From UBA8437 sp003445035 (GTDB lineage Bacteria; Planctomycetota; Planctomycetia; Planctomycetales; Planctomycetaceae), in assembly GCA_937901285.1 (NCBI GenBank), contig CALCHI010000234.1, positions 1 to 7,774 of the forward strand: a DNA stretch of 7,774 nt. The letters run 5' to 3'. The position numbers and the translations under genes are program-made. The notes under the pieces were generated by a model. That model searched no databases, was not told where the DNA came from, and saw only the letters and a list, made by a program, of their open reading frames with translations. Shown here in pieces: positions 1 to 5,955 of this stretch (positions within the stretch are counted from its first letter, which is position 1; each line of letters starts with the position of its first letter).

Positions 1-60
1 TCTCCCCACCCCAGCCCCGGCGTTCAACTCACCGGCGGTAACCGCCAGATCCGTACCACG
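1..60 (+). repeat. Dispersed intergenic repeat, copy cut by the window edge
   Basis: The first 60 bases match 5779-5838 at 56 of 60 positions (differences at 5, 33, 35 and 54). The centre is a clean hairpin, GGCGGT-A-ACCGCC (34-46). Similarity ends after ACCACG at 60; the sequence from 61 to 139 resembles no other part of the window. The copy lies 79 nt past the stop codon of the DUF1501 gene ending at 140 and has the same orientation as the other three. Confidence 0.85.
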
Positions 61-139
61 CCGTCGGGCGTCAGCGTTGTTGTGGGGTCGGCTCAAGCGA
101 TCACATCCGCCGGACCGTCGCCAACGGAGTCGTTTCGGC

Positions 140-1501
140 TCACAGCAATTCGCTGATCGGCTCGGGATTGTCGAGGATGTAGCGAGGGCGGCCCGAGTGA
201 TCCGGAAATGTGCGAGTTGGGTCGATTCCCAGCACGTGGTAAATCGTAGCCAACACATTCGCAGGCGTGACCGGCTGGCCCAGGGCTCGCAAACCATGCC
301 GGTCCGTTTCACGGACCACCTGGCCCATCTTGAGTCCACCGCCAGCCATCAGGATGAAACCGGCCTCCGGCCAATGACCTCGCCCCCCGACGAACCCGGG
401 CGCTGTATCGACCTTCGGCGTGCGACCGAACTCTCCCCAGACCACGACAAGCACATCCTTGTCCAGTCCTCGCTGGTAAATGTCACCAATCAACGCCGAC
501 ACGGCCCGGTCGTACTGCGGGAGCATGAGGCGGAGAAACTTGAAGTTATGACGGTGCGTGTCCCAGTGATCTGAGGACCCACGCTCGAAATCCCCGATCG
601 TGGCAGGGAACCGGCCAGGCAGCGTGACCACCGAGACCCCCGATTCCACCAGCCGGCGAGCCAGCAAGAAGTCGGTGGCCGGGCCGTAAAGCTTCCGGAC
701 ACTGTCCGGCTCCTGGCTGAGATCGAAAGCATCCCGCACCTTGTTGGAGCTAATCAGCGCGAGGGCCTGCTCGGTGTAGGACGTGACGATTTTACTTTTT
801 TCGAAGCCGCGTTGCAGACTGTCGAACGAACGCAACAGTGTCTTTCGCTCCTGTAGCCGATCGAGCGTCACGCCATCCGCCAGGGAAAGGTTCTCCAGCC
901 CGGGCCCGTTCATCCGGAAGGGTTCGTGTGCACGTCCCAGGTAGGCAGCGGTTTCCGGGTCGTCATTCAGCGACGGCCTGAGCAAATGCAGGTTGTCGAC
1001 GTTGACATAAGGAGGCACGTCGCCGCCAGCCACGCTGCGGACCTTACTGACCACCGAACCAAACACCGGAACCGGGTTGGGTGGAAGCTTGGTCGCCGCG
1101 CGAGGATCACTGCTCAGGATTTCATACGGGTCATGTCCGTTCCCGAATGTCCTCAGCCCCTGAATGACTGTGAACTTGTCGGCGATTTCGGTTTGCCGGG
1201 GCATCAGTTCACAAATGTCGATGCCCGGGACGTTGGTGCTGATGGGGTCGAACTCGCCACGAAATTCCACCGGCGCGTTCGGCTTCATGTCGTACATGTC
1301 GAGATGACTGGGTCCACCGGGCAAGTAGACCATGATGACCGACTTGTCACGTGCCTCGGACCGGATGTCTCCACTCGCTCTAAGCCGAAGCAAATCAGTG
1401 ACGGACAAGCCAGCCATGCCCAAGCCGCCGATCCGCAAGAAGTGACGACGAGTCATTCCATCGCAGAAATCACTTGCCTTCCCTTGCGAGATATTCAGCA
1501 T
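140..1501 (-). CDS. DUF1501 family Tat-exported protein (first copy)
   Basis: This 453-residue protein belongs to DUF1501, a planctomycete-expanded family placed in the alkaline phosphatase/sulfatase-like clan. Its substrate is unknown. The N terminus carries a clear twin-arginine signal: residues 17-23 read T-R-R-H-F-L-R, followed by a Gly/Ala/Leu-rich stretch to about residue 38, so export in folded form is expected. Family motifs seen are GGxSHxDxxD (62-71), the family block FDLSQEPDSVRKLYG (259-273), WDTH (313-316), GEFGRTP (356-362), GRGHW (373-377), AGGG (386-389) and the C terminus GRPRYIL...PISELL. The His/Asp-rich blocks could bind metal by analogy with the clan. The frame is open upstream to an ATG at 1714. 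I chose the ATG at 1501 because MLNISQGK...CDGMTRRHFLRIGG matches the usual family N terminus; another in-frame ATG is at 1513. There is no strong Shine-Dalgarno. It is separated from the next gene upstream by about 340 nt and is probably its own transcription unit. The family call is very sure; the start is moderately sure. Confidence 0.93.
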   Translation of the reverse strand: MLNISQGKASDFCDGMTRRHFLRIGGLGMAGLSVTDLLRLRASGDIRSEARDKSVIMVYLPGGPSHLDMYDMKPNAPVEFRGEFDPISTNVPGIDICELMPRQTEIADKFTVIQGLRTFGNGHDPYEILSSDPRAATKLPPNPVPVFGSVVSKVRSVAGGDVPPYVNVDNLHLLRPSLNDDPETAAYLGRAHEPFRMNGPGLENLSLADGVTLDRLQERKTLLRSFDSLQRGFEKSKIVTSYTEQALALISSNKVRDAFDLSQEPDSVRKLYGPATDFLLARRLVESGVSVVTLPGRFPATIGDFERGSSDHWDTHRHNFKFLRLMLPQYDRAVSALIGDIYQRGLDKDVLVVVWGEFGRTPKVDTAPGFVGGRGHWPEAGFILMAGGGLKMGQVVRETDRHGLRALGQPVTPANVLATIYHVLGIDPTRTFPDHSGRPRYILDNPEPISELL

Positions 1502-1666
1502 CGTGAGTCTCATGGACCACTGGTCGGTGAAGAGCCAGGAAAATAGTAGAACGTTTACCGCGAGGCGTCCACGACAGTTGAGGACTTCGCGCGGATCTGG
1601 AGACACAACGATCAGTCGATGTCGAAACCGAGCCGCCTTCGAAAACTGCTGCGTGAACAGTCTTAC

Positions 1667-1695
1667 GTTAAAAGAGGCATTGTGACCTATGCCAA
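1667..1695 (-). promoter_or_regulatory. Candidate sigma70-type promoter for the first DUF1501 gene
   Basis: On the minus strand, TTGGCA (1695-1690, 5/6 to the -35 consensus) is followed by a 17-nt spacer and TTTAAC (1672-1667, 4/6 to the -10 consensus). Transcription would begin near 1660 and leave a leader of about 150 nt before the ATG at 1501. This would exclude the in-frame ATG at 1714 as a start. The site lies about 45 nt downstream, in the gene direction, of the repeat at 1739-1792. It was found by eye; planctomycete promoter consensus is poorly defined, so it is tentative. Confidence 0.33.
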
Positions 1696-1737
1696 CGTGC
1701 TCGACGCGGTGCATCCGCTACCGCCCGGACACCCGCT

Positions 1738-1776
1738 GGGGCGGTACCCGCCAGATCCGAACTACGGTACCGCCCC
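1738..1776. repeat. Perfect 11-bp inverted repeat with 17-nt loop
   Basis: GGGGCGGTACC (1738-1748) and GGTACCGCCCC (1766-1776) are exact reverse complements separated by 17 nt. An overlapping alternative stem pairs TACCGCCC (1719-1726) with GGGCGGTA (1739-1746), so two mutually exclusive hairpins can be drawn. The structure lies 68-106 nt downstream of the stop codon at 1844 and overlaps the dispersed repeat copy there. It could end or stabilise the upstream operon's mRNA, but there is no U-tract, so a standard intrinsic terminator is not supported. Confidence 0.6.
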
Positions 1777-1792
1777 TCGCTCGCGGCGTGAC
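1739..1792 (+). repeat. Dispersed intergenic repeat, 5'-truncated copy
   Basis: Positions 1749-1792 match 5821-5864 at 42 of 44 bases, starting CGCCAGATCCGAAC and ending CGCTCGCGGCGTGAC. The short palindrome just before (GGCGG-TAC-CCGCC) corresponds to GGCGGT-A-ACCGCC in the copy at the window start. The left half of the element (CCCCAGCCCCGGCGTTCAAC in other copies) is absent. The copy lies 51 nt past the stop codon of the DUF1501 gene ending at 1844 and has the same orientation as the other copies. Confidence 0.8.
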
Positions 1793-1843
1793 CACGATCG
1801 TCCTGCAAACCACAACGGGGCAGTCGTGCCGATCCTACAATTC

Positions 1844-3301
1844 TTACACGAGCAAGTCGTGAACAACACGTCCGTGCACGTCGGTTAATCGGAAATCGCG
1901 ACCGTTGTGCCGATAAGTGAGTTGCATGTGATCGAGGCCGAGTAGATGAAGGATCGTGGCGTGAAAATCATGATGCGCGACTGGGGCTTCAACAGCATGC
2001 ATTCCAAAGTCGTCGGTGGCACCATAAGTGAAGCCGCGTTTGACCCCGCCGCCGGCCAACCACATCGAAAATCCGTAGTGCTGATGCCCACGCCCGAGCG
2101 TCTTTCGAGTCAATTCGCGAAAGGCTTCTTCAAATGGGGTCCGTCCAAACTCCGTGGCCCACACAACCAGCGTCTCGTCCAACAGGCCCCTCGATTTCAA
2201 ATCCGTGATGAGTGCCGCAATGCCCTGGTCGGTTTTGGCGGCGTTGGTGCGGTGATTCTTGATCAGGCCGCCGCGGTTTCCGTGAGCGTCCCAGCGGCGT
2301 CCCTGGGAGCCATTAAATATCTCGACGAATCGCACGCCGCTTTCAACCAGTCGTCGAGCGGTGAGGCACTGATTGCCGAACGGAGTATGCCCGTATAGTT
2401 TGCGTACGCTTTTCGGCTCGCGGCGCAAGTCGAATAATTCCTGGGCCTCGCCCTGCATGCGAAACGCCGTCTCGAACGAATCAATGCGTGCATCCAATTC
2501 GCCCTGACTCGCGTGCTTTTCACGATGCAGCGCATTCAGCCTTGTCATCAATTCCAGTTGATGGCGTTGCTGCTTCGCAGAAACGTATTCCGGTCGTCGC
2601 AGATGATCGAGCTGAAACTGACCTGAACTCGTGTCGATGACCGTGGCCTGGTACGTTCCGGGAAGGAAGCCCGATCGATACATCGAGGGACCGCCGGATG
2701 ACACCCCGTCTCGCAAAGCAACGAAGCCGGGCATGTTGCGGTTTTCACTTCCCAAACCGTACGTCACCCACGCTCCCAGACTGGGAAAGCCGGGCCGCAG
2801 GTATCCTGTGTGCATCGAGATCTGGCCCACCGAATGGATGGACGACGCGGCGTGCATGGAATTGATCATCGTGATCTCATCCACAACTTTGCTCAGGTGG
2901 GGAAAGATCTCGCTGACCCACATCCCACACTGCCCGTGCTGCTTAAACGAAAAGACCGGCTGCACAACCTTGGACTTCGAGTAGTCTTTCTCTGGGTTGA
3001 GACCATCGAGCTCCTCTTTGGAAAAGAGATCGACGGCGCTCTTTCCCGCGTACTTCTTCAGCAGCGGCTTGTGGTCGAACGTTTCCAGATGGCTTACGCC
3101 GCCCACCATAAACAGGAAGATGACATTCTTGGCGGTCGGCGTGACATGAGGCTGCTTGGGCTCGAGGGGCGAACGGGAAGGAGTCGCCGCGGCGTCCTCT
3201 TCGGCCAGCAGTCCGGCGAGCGCAATGCTACCGAGACCGATTCCGCCCAGGCACGAGCGACGATTCATTTTCCATGTTGTCGTTGCGTCAATGGAAGACA
3301 T
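1844..3301 (-). CDS. DUF1501 protein paired with the PSCyt/PSD1 gene
   Basis: This 485-residue DUF1501 protein is of the subfamily usually found beside PSCyt1-DUF1549-DUF1553 genes. Motifs seen are N-R-R-S-C-L-G (13-19) followed by a hydrophobic Gly/Leu stretch, a Tat-like signal with Cys where Phe is usual; GGVSHLETFD (67-76); FDLRREPKSVRKLYG (290-304); WDAHGN (337-342); TEFGRTP (383-389); GRGHQHYG (403-410); AGGGVKRG (416-423); and the C terminus GRDFRLTDVHGRVVHDLLV. The fold family suggests a metal-dependent hydrolase-like exported protein, but its activity is unknown. The frame opens with TTG at 3322, overlapping the TGA of the upstream gene (3319-3321). I prefer the ATG at 3301, which has a weak GGA 7 nt upstream and leaves a 17-nt gap; another ATG at 3268 begins directly at MNRRSC. 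The close spacing implies co-transcription and probably translational coupling with the PSCyt gene. Family and pairing are very sure. Confidence 0.93.
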   Translation of the reverse strand: MSSIDATTTWKMNRRSCLGGIGLGSIALAGLLAEEDAAATPSRSPLEPKQPHVTPTAKNVIFLFMVGGVSHLETFDHKPLLKKYAGKSAVDLFSKEELDGLNPEKDYSKSKVVQPVFSFKQHGQCGMWVSEIFPHLSKVVDEITMINSMHAASSIHSVGQISMHTGYLRPGFPSLGAWVTYGLGSENRNMPGFVALRDGVSSGGPSMYRSGFLPGTYQATVIDTSSGQFQLDHLRRPEYVSAKQQRHQLELMTRLNALHREKHASQGELDARIDSFETAFRMQGEAQELFDLRREPKSVRKLYGHTPFGNQCLTARRLVESGVRFVEIFNGSQGRRWDAHGNRGGLIKNHRTNAAKTDQGIAALITDLKSRGLLDETLVVWATEFGRTPFEEAFRELTRKTLGRGHQHYGFSMWLAGGGVKRGFTYGATDDFGMHAVEAPVAHHDFHATILHLLGLDHMQLTYRHNGRDFRLTDVHGRVVHDLLV

Positions 3302-3318
3302 CGCAGTATCCAATCGAA

Positions 3319-5550
3319 TCAACGGATGTATATAAACTCATTGAGTCCCATGATGGCGTGGCAATAGTGAACCAAAACGCTCTTGTCGTTCTTGTCATCT
3401 TTGGTTGGTTTACGATCCAGAAACTGAATTCCCAACGCGCGCTCTTCATCGGTCGGCGGGCGTGTAAAGGCGACTTCGTAAATGTGGTCGACCTGAGCGT
3501 CGGGCGCTTTACCTGCTTCCCGCTCGATCCGCTCGGCCATCAACTCGGCCTGCTGCCAGAGAAACGGTGCGTTAAACATGAACAGCGCTCCCGACGGTGT
3601 CGTACTGACCGTCCGCGCGCCGACGCTTTGAAAATTGTCCACGGCATCAAAGACGCGCAACACGGGATGCGTGTTGAAGCGAGGAGCCATCATGTACACG
3701 GAGCGTCGCCAGGTCTCAGGCTTCTCCTTGCCCGCCTTCCCTTTGGCAATCGAGCCGATGGCAGTGCTCGGTCCGTACATCTGTTTCTTCAACGCACCGG
3801 AAACGCTGAGGATGTTGTCGCGGATGATCTCGGCTTCGAGGCGGTGGGTTTGATGTTGCCAAATCAACCGGTTGTCGCGATCGAGTTCGACCCATCGTGC
3901 GCTTGACGCCTGGCGATACGCAGCACTGTTCATGATCAAGCGGTGCAACGGCTTTAACTGCCACCCGTTTCGAATGAGTTCGCCGGCGAGCCAGTCCAGC
4001 AGTTGCGGGTGCGTTGGTTTGGCGCCGAGGAAGCCGAAGTCGTTAGGCGTATCAACAATGCCACGGCCGAAATGGTGCTGCCAAACGCGATTGACGATGA
4101 CACGCGCGAGCAGTTGCCCGGCGCCGCGATCAACGTCTGTCATCCACAAAGCCAGGGCGTAGCGAGGATCCGCCGTCGTCGCTTCTGACTCGGCTGTGAG
4201 CCAATCTTCCGAGCGGCTATCCCCGCGCATCAACACTTCGACGAATCCGGGCGTTACTTTTTTTACGGGCCGTCTCCAACTGCCACCCGCCAGCAGATGA
4301 GGCTCACGAATCTCCAATGGAATCGCCTTGTCACTGGCCCGCGGCTCCACCTTCACTCGGCTGAAAAAGACAGCAGTCAAACGGTAATACTCTTCCGCAG
4401 TAATGGGATCGATTTTGTGGTCGTGACAACGTGCACAACCAATCGTCAAACCCAAGAATGCACTGCCTGTTGCCGACACCATTTCGTCCAAACTGTGGAA
4501 CATTTTGTCGTTGGGATTGTCGCTGTCCTTCAGAGTGGTTCCCAACTGTAGAAAACGGGCCAGGTCGGTTGCCAGGGCCGAGTCATCGAACAGGCCGCGC
4601 CCGGCCACTTGGTAAGCAACGAATTCGTTGTAGGACAGATCTTCGTTGAATGATTTGATCACCGCGTCGCGATACTTCCAGGCATCCGGACGGAATTTGT
4701 TCTCGTACACATCCGAACCATCGCTTTCGCCAAACCGCGCGACGTCCAGCCAATGTCGCCCCCAACGTTCGCCGTAGTGCTTGCTGTGCAACAACCTCTC
4801 GATCAAATCTTCGTAAGCAGTTGCGGGTGGATCCTCAATTAACTGTTTGACCTGCCGAGGTGATGGCGGCAAGCCGATGAGATCGAAATAGACGCGGCGG
4901 ATCAGCGTTCTTCGATCGGCCTCTTCGGCGGGAGTCATGTGTTGCTGCTGAAGTTTCGCCAGCACGAAACGATCCACAGAGGTTCGGATCCAATCCTCAC
5001 CGCGCACTTTGGGTAACGCGGAGTCACTCAGCGGACGAAACGCCCAATGCTCGCGACCGGCCTGAAGATCCACGGCTCGCAGATCAAATTTCCGCCCGTC
5101 GCGCGGGTCTGGAGCACCGATCTCAATCCATTTCACGAAGTCGCCAATGATATGTTTGCTCAGCCGTTCGTTCGGCGGCATTTCGAGTGATTCATGGCGA
5201 ATCGCCTTGATCAGCAGGCTTCGTTCAGGTTTCCCCGGTACGAGCACCGGTCCACTTTCACCACCGGCCAGAACTCCCGCCTTGGAATCCAGCAGCAGTT
5301 TACCTTTGAGCTTTTTCGCTTTGGCAGCGTCCCGCGAATGGCAAGAATAGCACTTTCGGACCAGCACAGGACGAATCTTGGACTCGAAGAATTTGATGCC
5401 TTTACCATCAGCCGCGGCCTCCGCGGACAGCACTTCATTCGTCCCAGAGTGAAGCGCCAACAGAACGACGATGCAGGCGGCAGGGCTTCGTACAGGCAAC
5501 CTTGCTGGACTCAGACGCCTCGGATAGCCTGGGCAACTAAAACAAATCAC
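3319..5550 (-). CDS. PSCyt1-DUF1549-DUF1553 (PSD1) cytochrome c-type protein
   Basis: This 743-residue exported c-type cytochrome fusion has the Planctomycete cytochrome C domain at about 50-150 with the haem motif C-Y-S-C-H (67-71) and a possible axial Met in EMPP (124). The DUF1549 (PSCyt2) domain at about 185-395 includes ERWGRHWLDVARF and a second CxxCH, C-A-R-C-H (372-376). The DUF1553 (PSD1) domain at about 455-740 includes NRVWQHHFGRGIVDTPNDFG (487-506) and NSAAYRQ (541-547). The N terminus (19-43) is Sec-signal-like, with a hydrophobic core CIVVLLAL and LSA as a plausible cleavage site. The start is GTG at 5550; an in-frame TGA lies two codons upstream, and AGGAG sits 7 nt before it. 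At 743 residues it is a short member, lacking the large insert some relatives have between DUF1549 and DUF1553. It precedes a DUF1501 gene by 17 nt, the typical pair. It is predicted to act in the periplasm or on membranes in electron transfer or an oxidative step; the substrate is unknown. Confidence 0.96.
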   Translation of the reverse strand: MICFSCPGYPRRLSPARLPVRSPAACIVVLLALHSGTNEVLSAEAAADGKGIKFFESKIRPVLVRKCYSCHSRDAAKAKKLKGKLLLDSKAGVLAGGESGPVLVPGKPERSLLIKAIRHESLEMPPNERLSKHIIGDFVKWIEIGAPDPRDGRKFDLRAVDLQAGREHWAFRPLSDSALPKVRGEDWIRTSVDRFVLAKLQQQHMTPAEEADRRTLIRRVYFDLIGLPPSPRQVKQLIEDPPATAYEDLIERLLHSKHYGERWGRHWLDVARFGESDGSDVYENKFRPDAWKYRDAVIKSFNEDLSYNEFVAYQVAGRGLFDDSALATDLARFLQLGTTLKDSDNPNDKMFHSLDEMVSATGSAFLGLTIGCARCHDHKIDPITAEEYYRLTAVFFSRVKVEPRASDKAIPLEIREPHLLAGGSWRRPVKKVTPGFVEVLMRGDSRSEDWLTAESEATTADPRYALALWMTDVDRGAGQLLARVIVNRVWQHHFGRGIVDTPNDFGFLGAKPTHPQLLDWLAGELIRNGWQLKPLHRLIMNSAAYRQASSARWVELDRDNRLIWQHQTHRLEAEIIRDNILSVSGALKKQMYGPSTAIGSIAKGKAGKEKPETWRRSVYMMAPRFNTHPVLRVFDAVDNFQSVGARTVSTTPSGALFMFNAPFLWQQAELMAERIEREAGKAPDAQVDHIYEVAFTRPPTDEERALGIQFLDRKPTKDDKNDKSVLVHYCHAIMGLNEFIYIR

Positions 5551-5557
5551 ACATCAA

Positions 5558-5562
5558 CTCCT
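5558..5562 (-). promoter_or_regulatory. Ribosome binding site fixing the GTG start of PSCyt
   Basis: AGGAG on the minus strand lies 7 nt upstream of the GTG at 5550-5548. An in-frame TGA lies two codons before that GTG. The nearby ATG (5553-5551) is in another frame and stops after five codons, so this site supports GTG as the true start. Confidence 0.75.
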
Positions 5563-5589
5563 ACAACCGCGGCCAACTTGCGTTCTTGA

Positions 5590-5754
5590 TCAAGCGCACC
5601 CTCTTTCTGACCTGCCCCCCACGGATGGTACCAGTTGTTGAGTTAGGGTTTCCATGATGGGAGCCCGGGCCGTTGGCACAGCCGCCAGCGCGGTGAGCGC
5701 CACGAGGATCTGGACGTAGCGATTGATGGTGTGCATGACTTCGGTCTTCGGCAT
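5590..5754 (-). CDS. Small ORF upstream of PSCyt; signal-peptide-like peptide or gene remnant
   Basis: This 54-residue reading frame starts at ATG 5754 with AGGAG 7 nt upstream, a spacing identical to that of the PSCyt gene. The frame can extend to 5805, but that part is the translation of the dispersed repeat, so I reject it. The peptide begins MPKTEVMHTINR, then has a hydrophobic core YVQILVALTALAAV and ends the segment with PTARA. This has the shape of a Sec signal peptide with an AxA cleavage site, which would leave only about 23 residues (from PIMETLTQQL). The tail, PSVGGRSERGCA, is encoded by G/purine-rich DNA. It lies 39 nt upstream of the PSCyt start, on the same strand, so it may be the first cistron, a leader peptide, or the surviving 5' end of a larger secreted-protein gene. 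I recognise no family. Translation is supported mainly by the ribosome binding site. Confidence 0.5.
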   Translation of the reverse strand: MPKTEVMHTINRYVQILVALTALAAVPTARAPIMETLTQQLVPSVGGRSERGCA

Positions 5755-5761
5755 CGTCGGT

Positions 5762-5766
5762 CTCCT
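5762..5766 (-). promoter_or_regulatory. Ribosome binding site of the small ORF
   Basis: AGGAG on the minus strand lies 7 nt before the ATG at 5754. It sits 7 nt beyond the edge of the dispersed repeat (5773), so if transcription starts further upstream the repeat would form the leader of this cistron. Confidence 0.6.
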
Positions 5767-5772
5767 GGAACG

Positions 5773-5864
5773 CCCCAGTCTCTCCACCCCAGCCCCGGCG
5801 TTCAACTCACGGCCGGTAACCGCCAGATCCGAACCACGGTCCCGCCCCTCGCTCGCGGCGTGAC
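5773..5864 (+). repeat. Dispersed intergenic repeat, most complete copy
   Basis: This copy contains both halves of the element. The left half, CCCCAGTCTC...CCCCGGCGTTCAACTCAC, matches the copies at 1 and 7623. The right half, CGCCAGATCCGAAC...GCGGCGTGAC, matches the copy at 1749-1792. Positions 5779-5838 match 1-60 at 56 of 60 bases. Internal symmetry includes CGGT-A-ACCG at the centre, CCGC/GCGG around CCCTCGCTC, and two longer stems that reach past the edge: ACCACG (5833-5838) with CGTGGT (5876-5881), and CGTGAC (5859-5864) with GTCACG (5880-5885). It starts 91 nt past the stop codon of the DUF1501 gene ending at 5956. Confidence 0.85.
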
Positions 5865-5955
5865 TCCGGTTATCGCGTGGTCACGGAAACGCCGCAAACT
5901 ACCACCCCGCGGAGCCGTCTCATCTCACGTGGGCTGACTTCAGTTGCCGTCAGAT

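Larger units (their letters stand above)
1502..1843. other. Intergenic spacer between two DUF1501 genes
   Basis: This 342-nt gap separates the stop codon at 1844 from the start at 1501. It contains a dispersed repeat copy (1739-1792), a perfect 11-bp inverted repeat (1738-1776) and a candidate promoter (1667-1695). The stretch 1514-1714 stays open in frame with the gene downstream, but its translation resembles no part of DUF1501 and I treat it as untranslated leader. I saw no T-run after any hairpin, so no classical intrinsic terminator is visible for the gene ending at 1844. Confidence 0.6.

Noticed and set aside
926..1546. A 206-codon open frame on the plus strand, and similar long plus-strand frames at 77-574, 2810-3367 and 3274-3906
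   Set aside because: They lie antisense to strongly supported DUF1501 and PSCyt genes, their translations are Arg/His-rich with no recognisable domain, and GC-rich codon use on one strand commonly opens such frames on the other.
5755..5805. N-terminal extension of the small ORF (MNAGAGVERLGRSRRPT)
   Set aside because: It is mostly the translation of the dispersed repeat copy at 5773-5864, and the strong AGGAG is placed for the ATG at 5754 instead.
5784..5806. TTGAAC within the minus-strand repeat as a -35 box (minus strand of 5801-5806)
   Set aside because: At 17-nt spacing the -10 position reads GAGACT, which does not resemble a -10 element. The surrounding DNA is very GC-rich.
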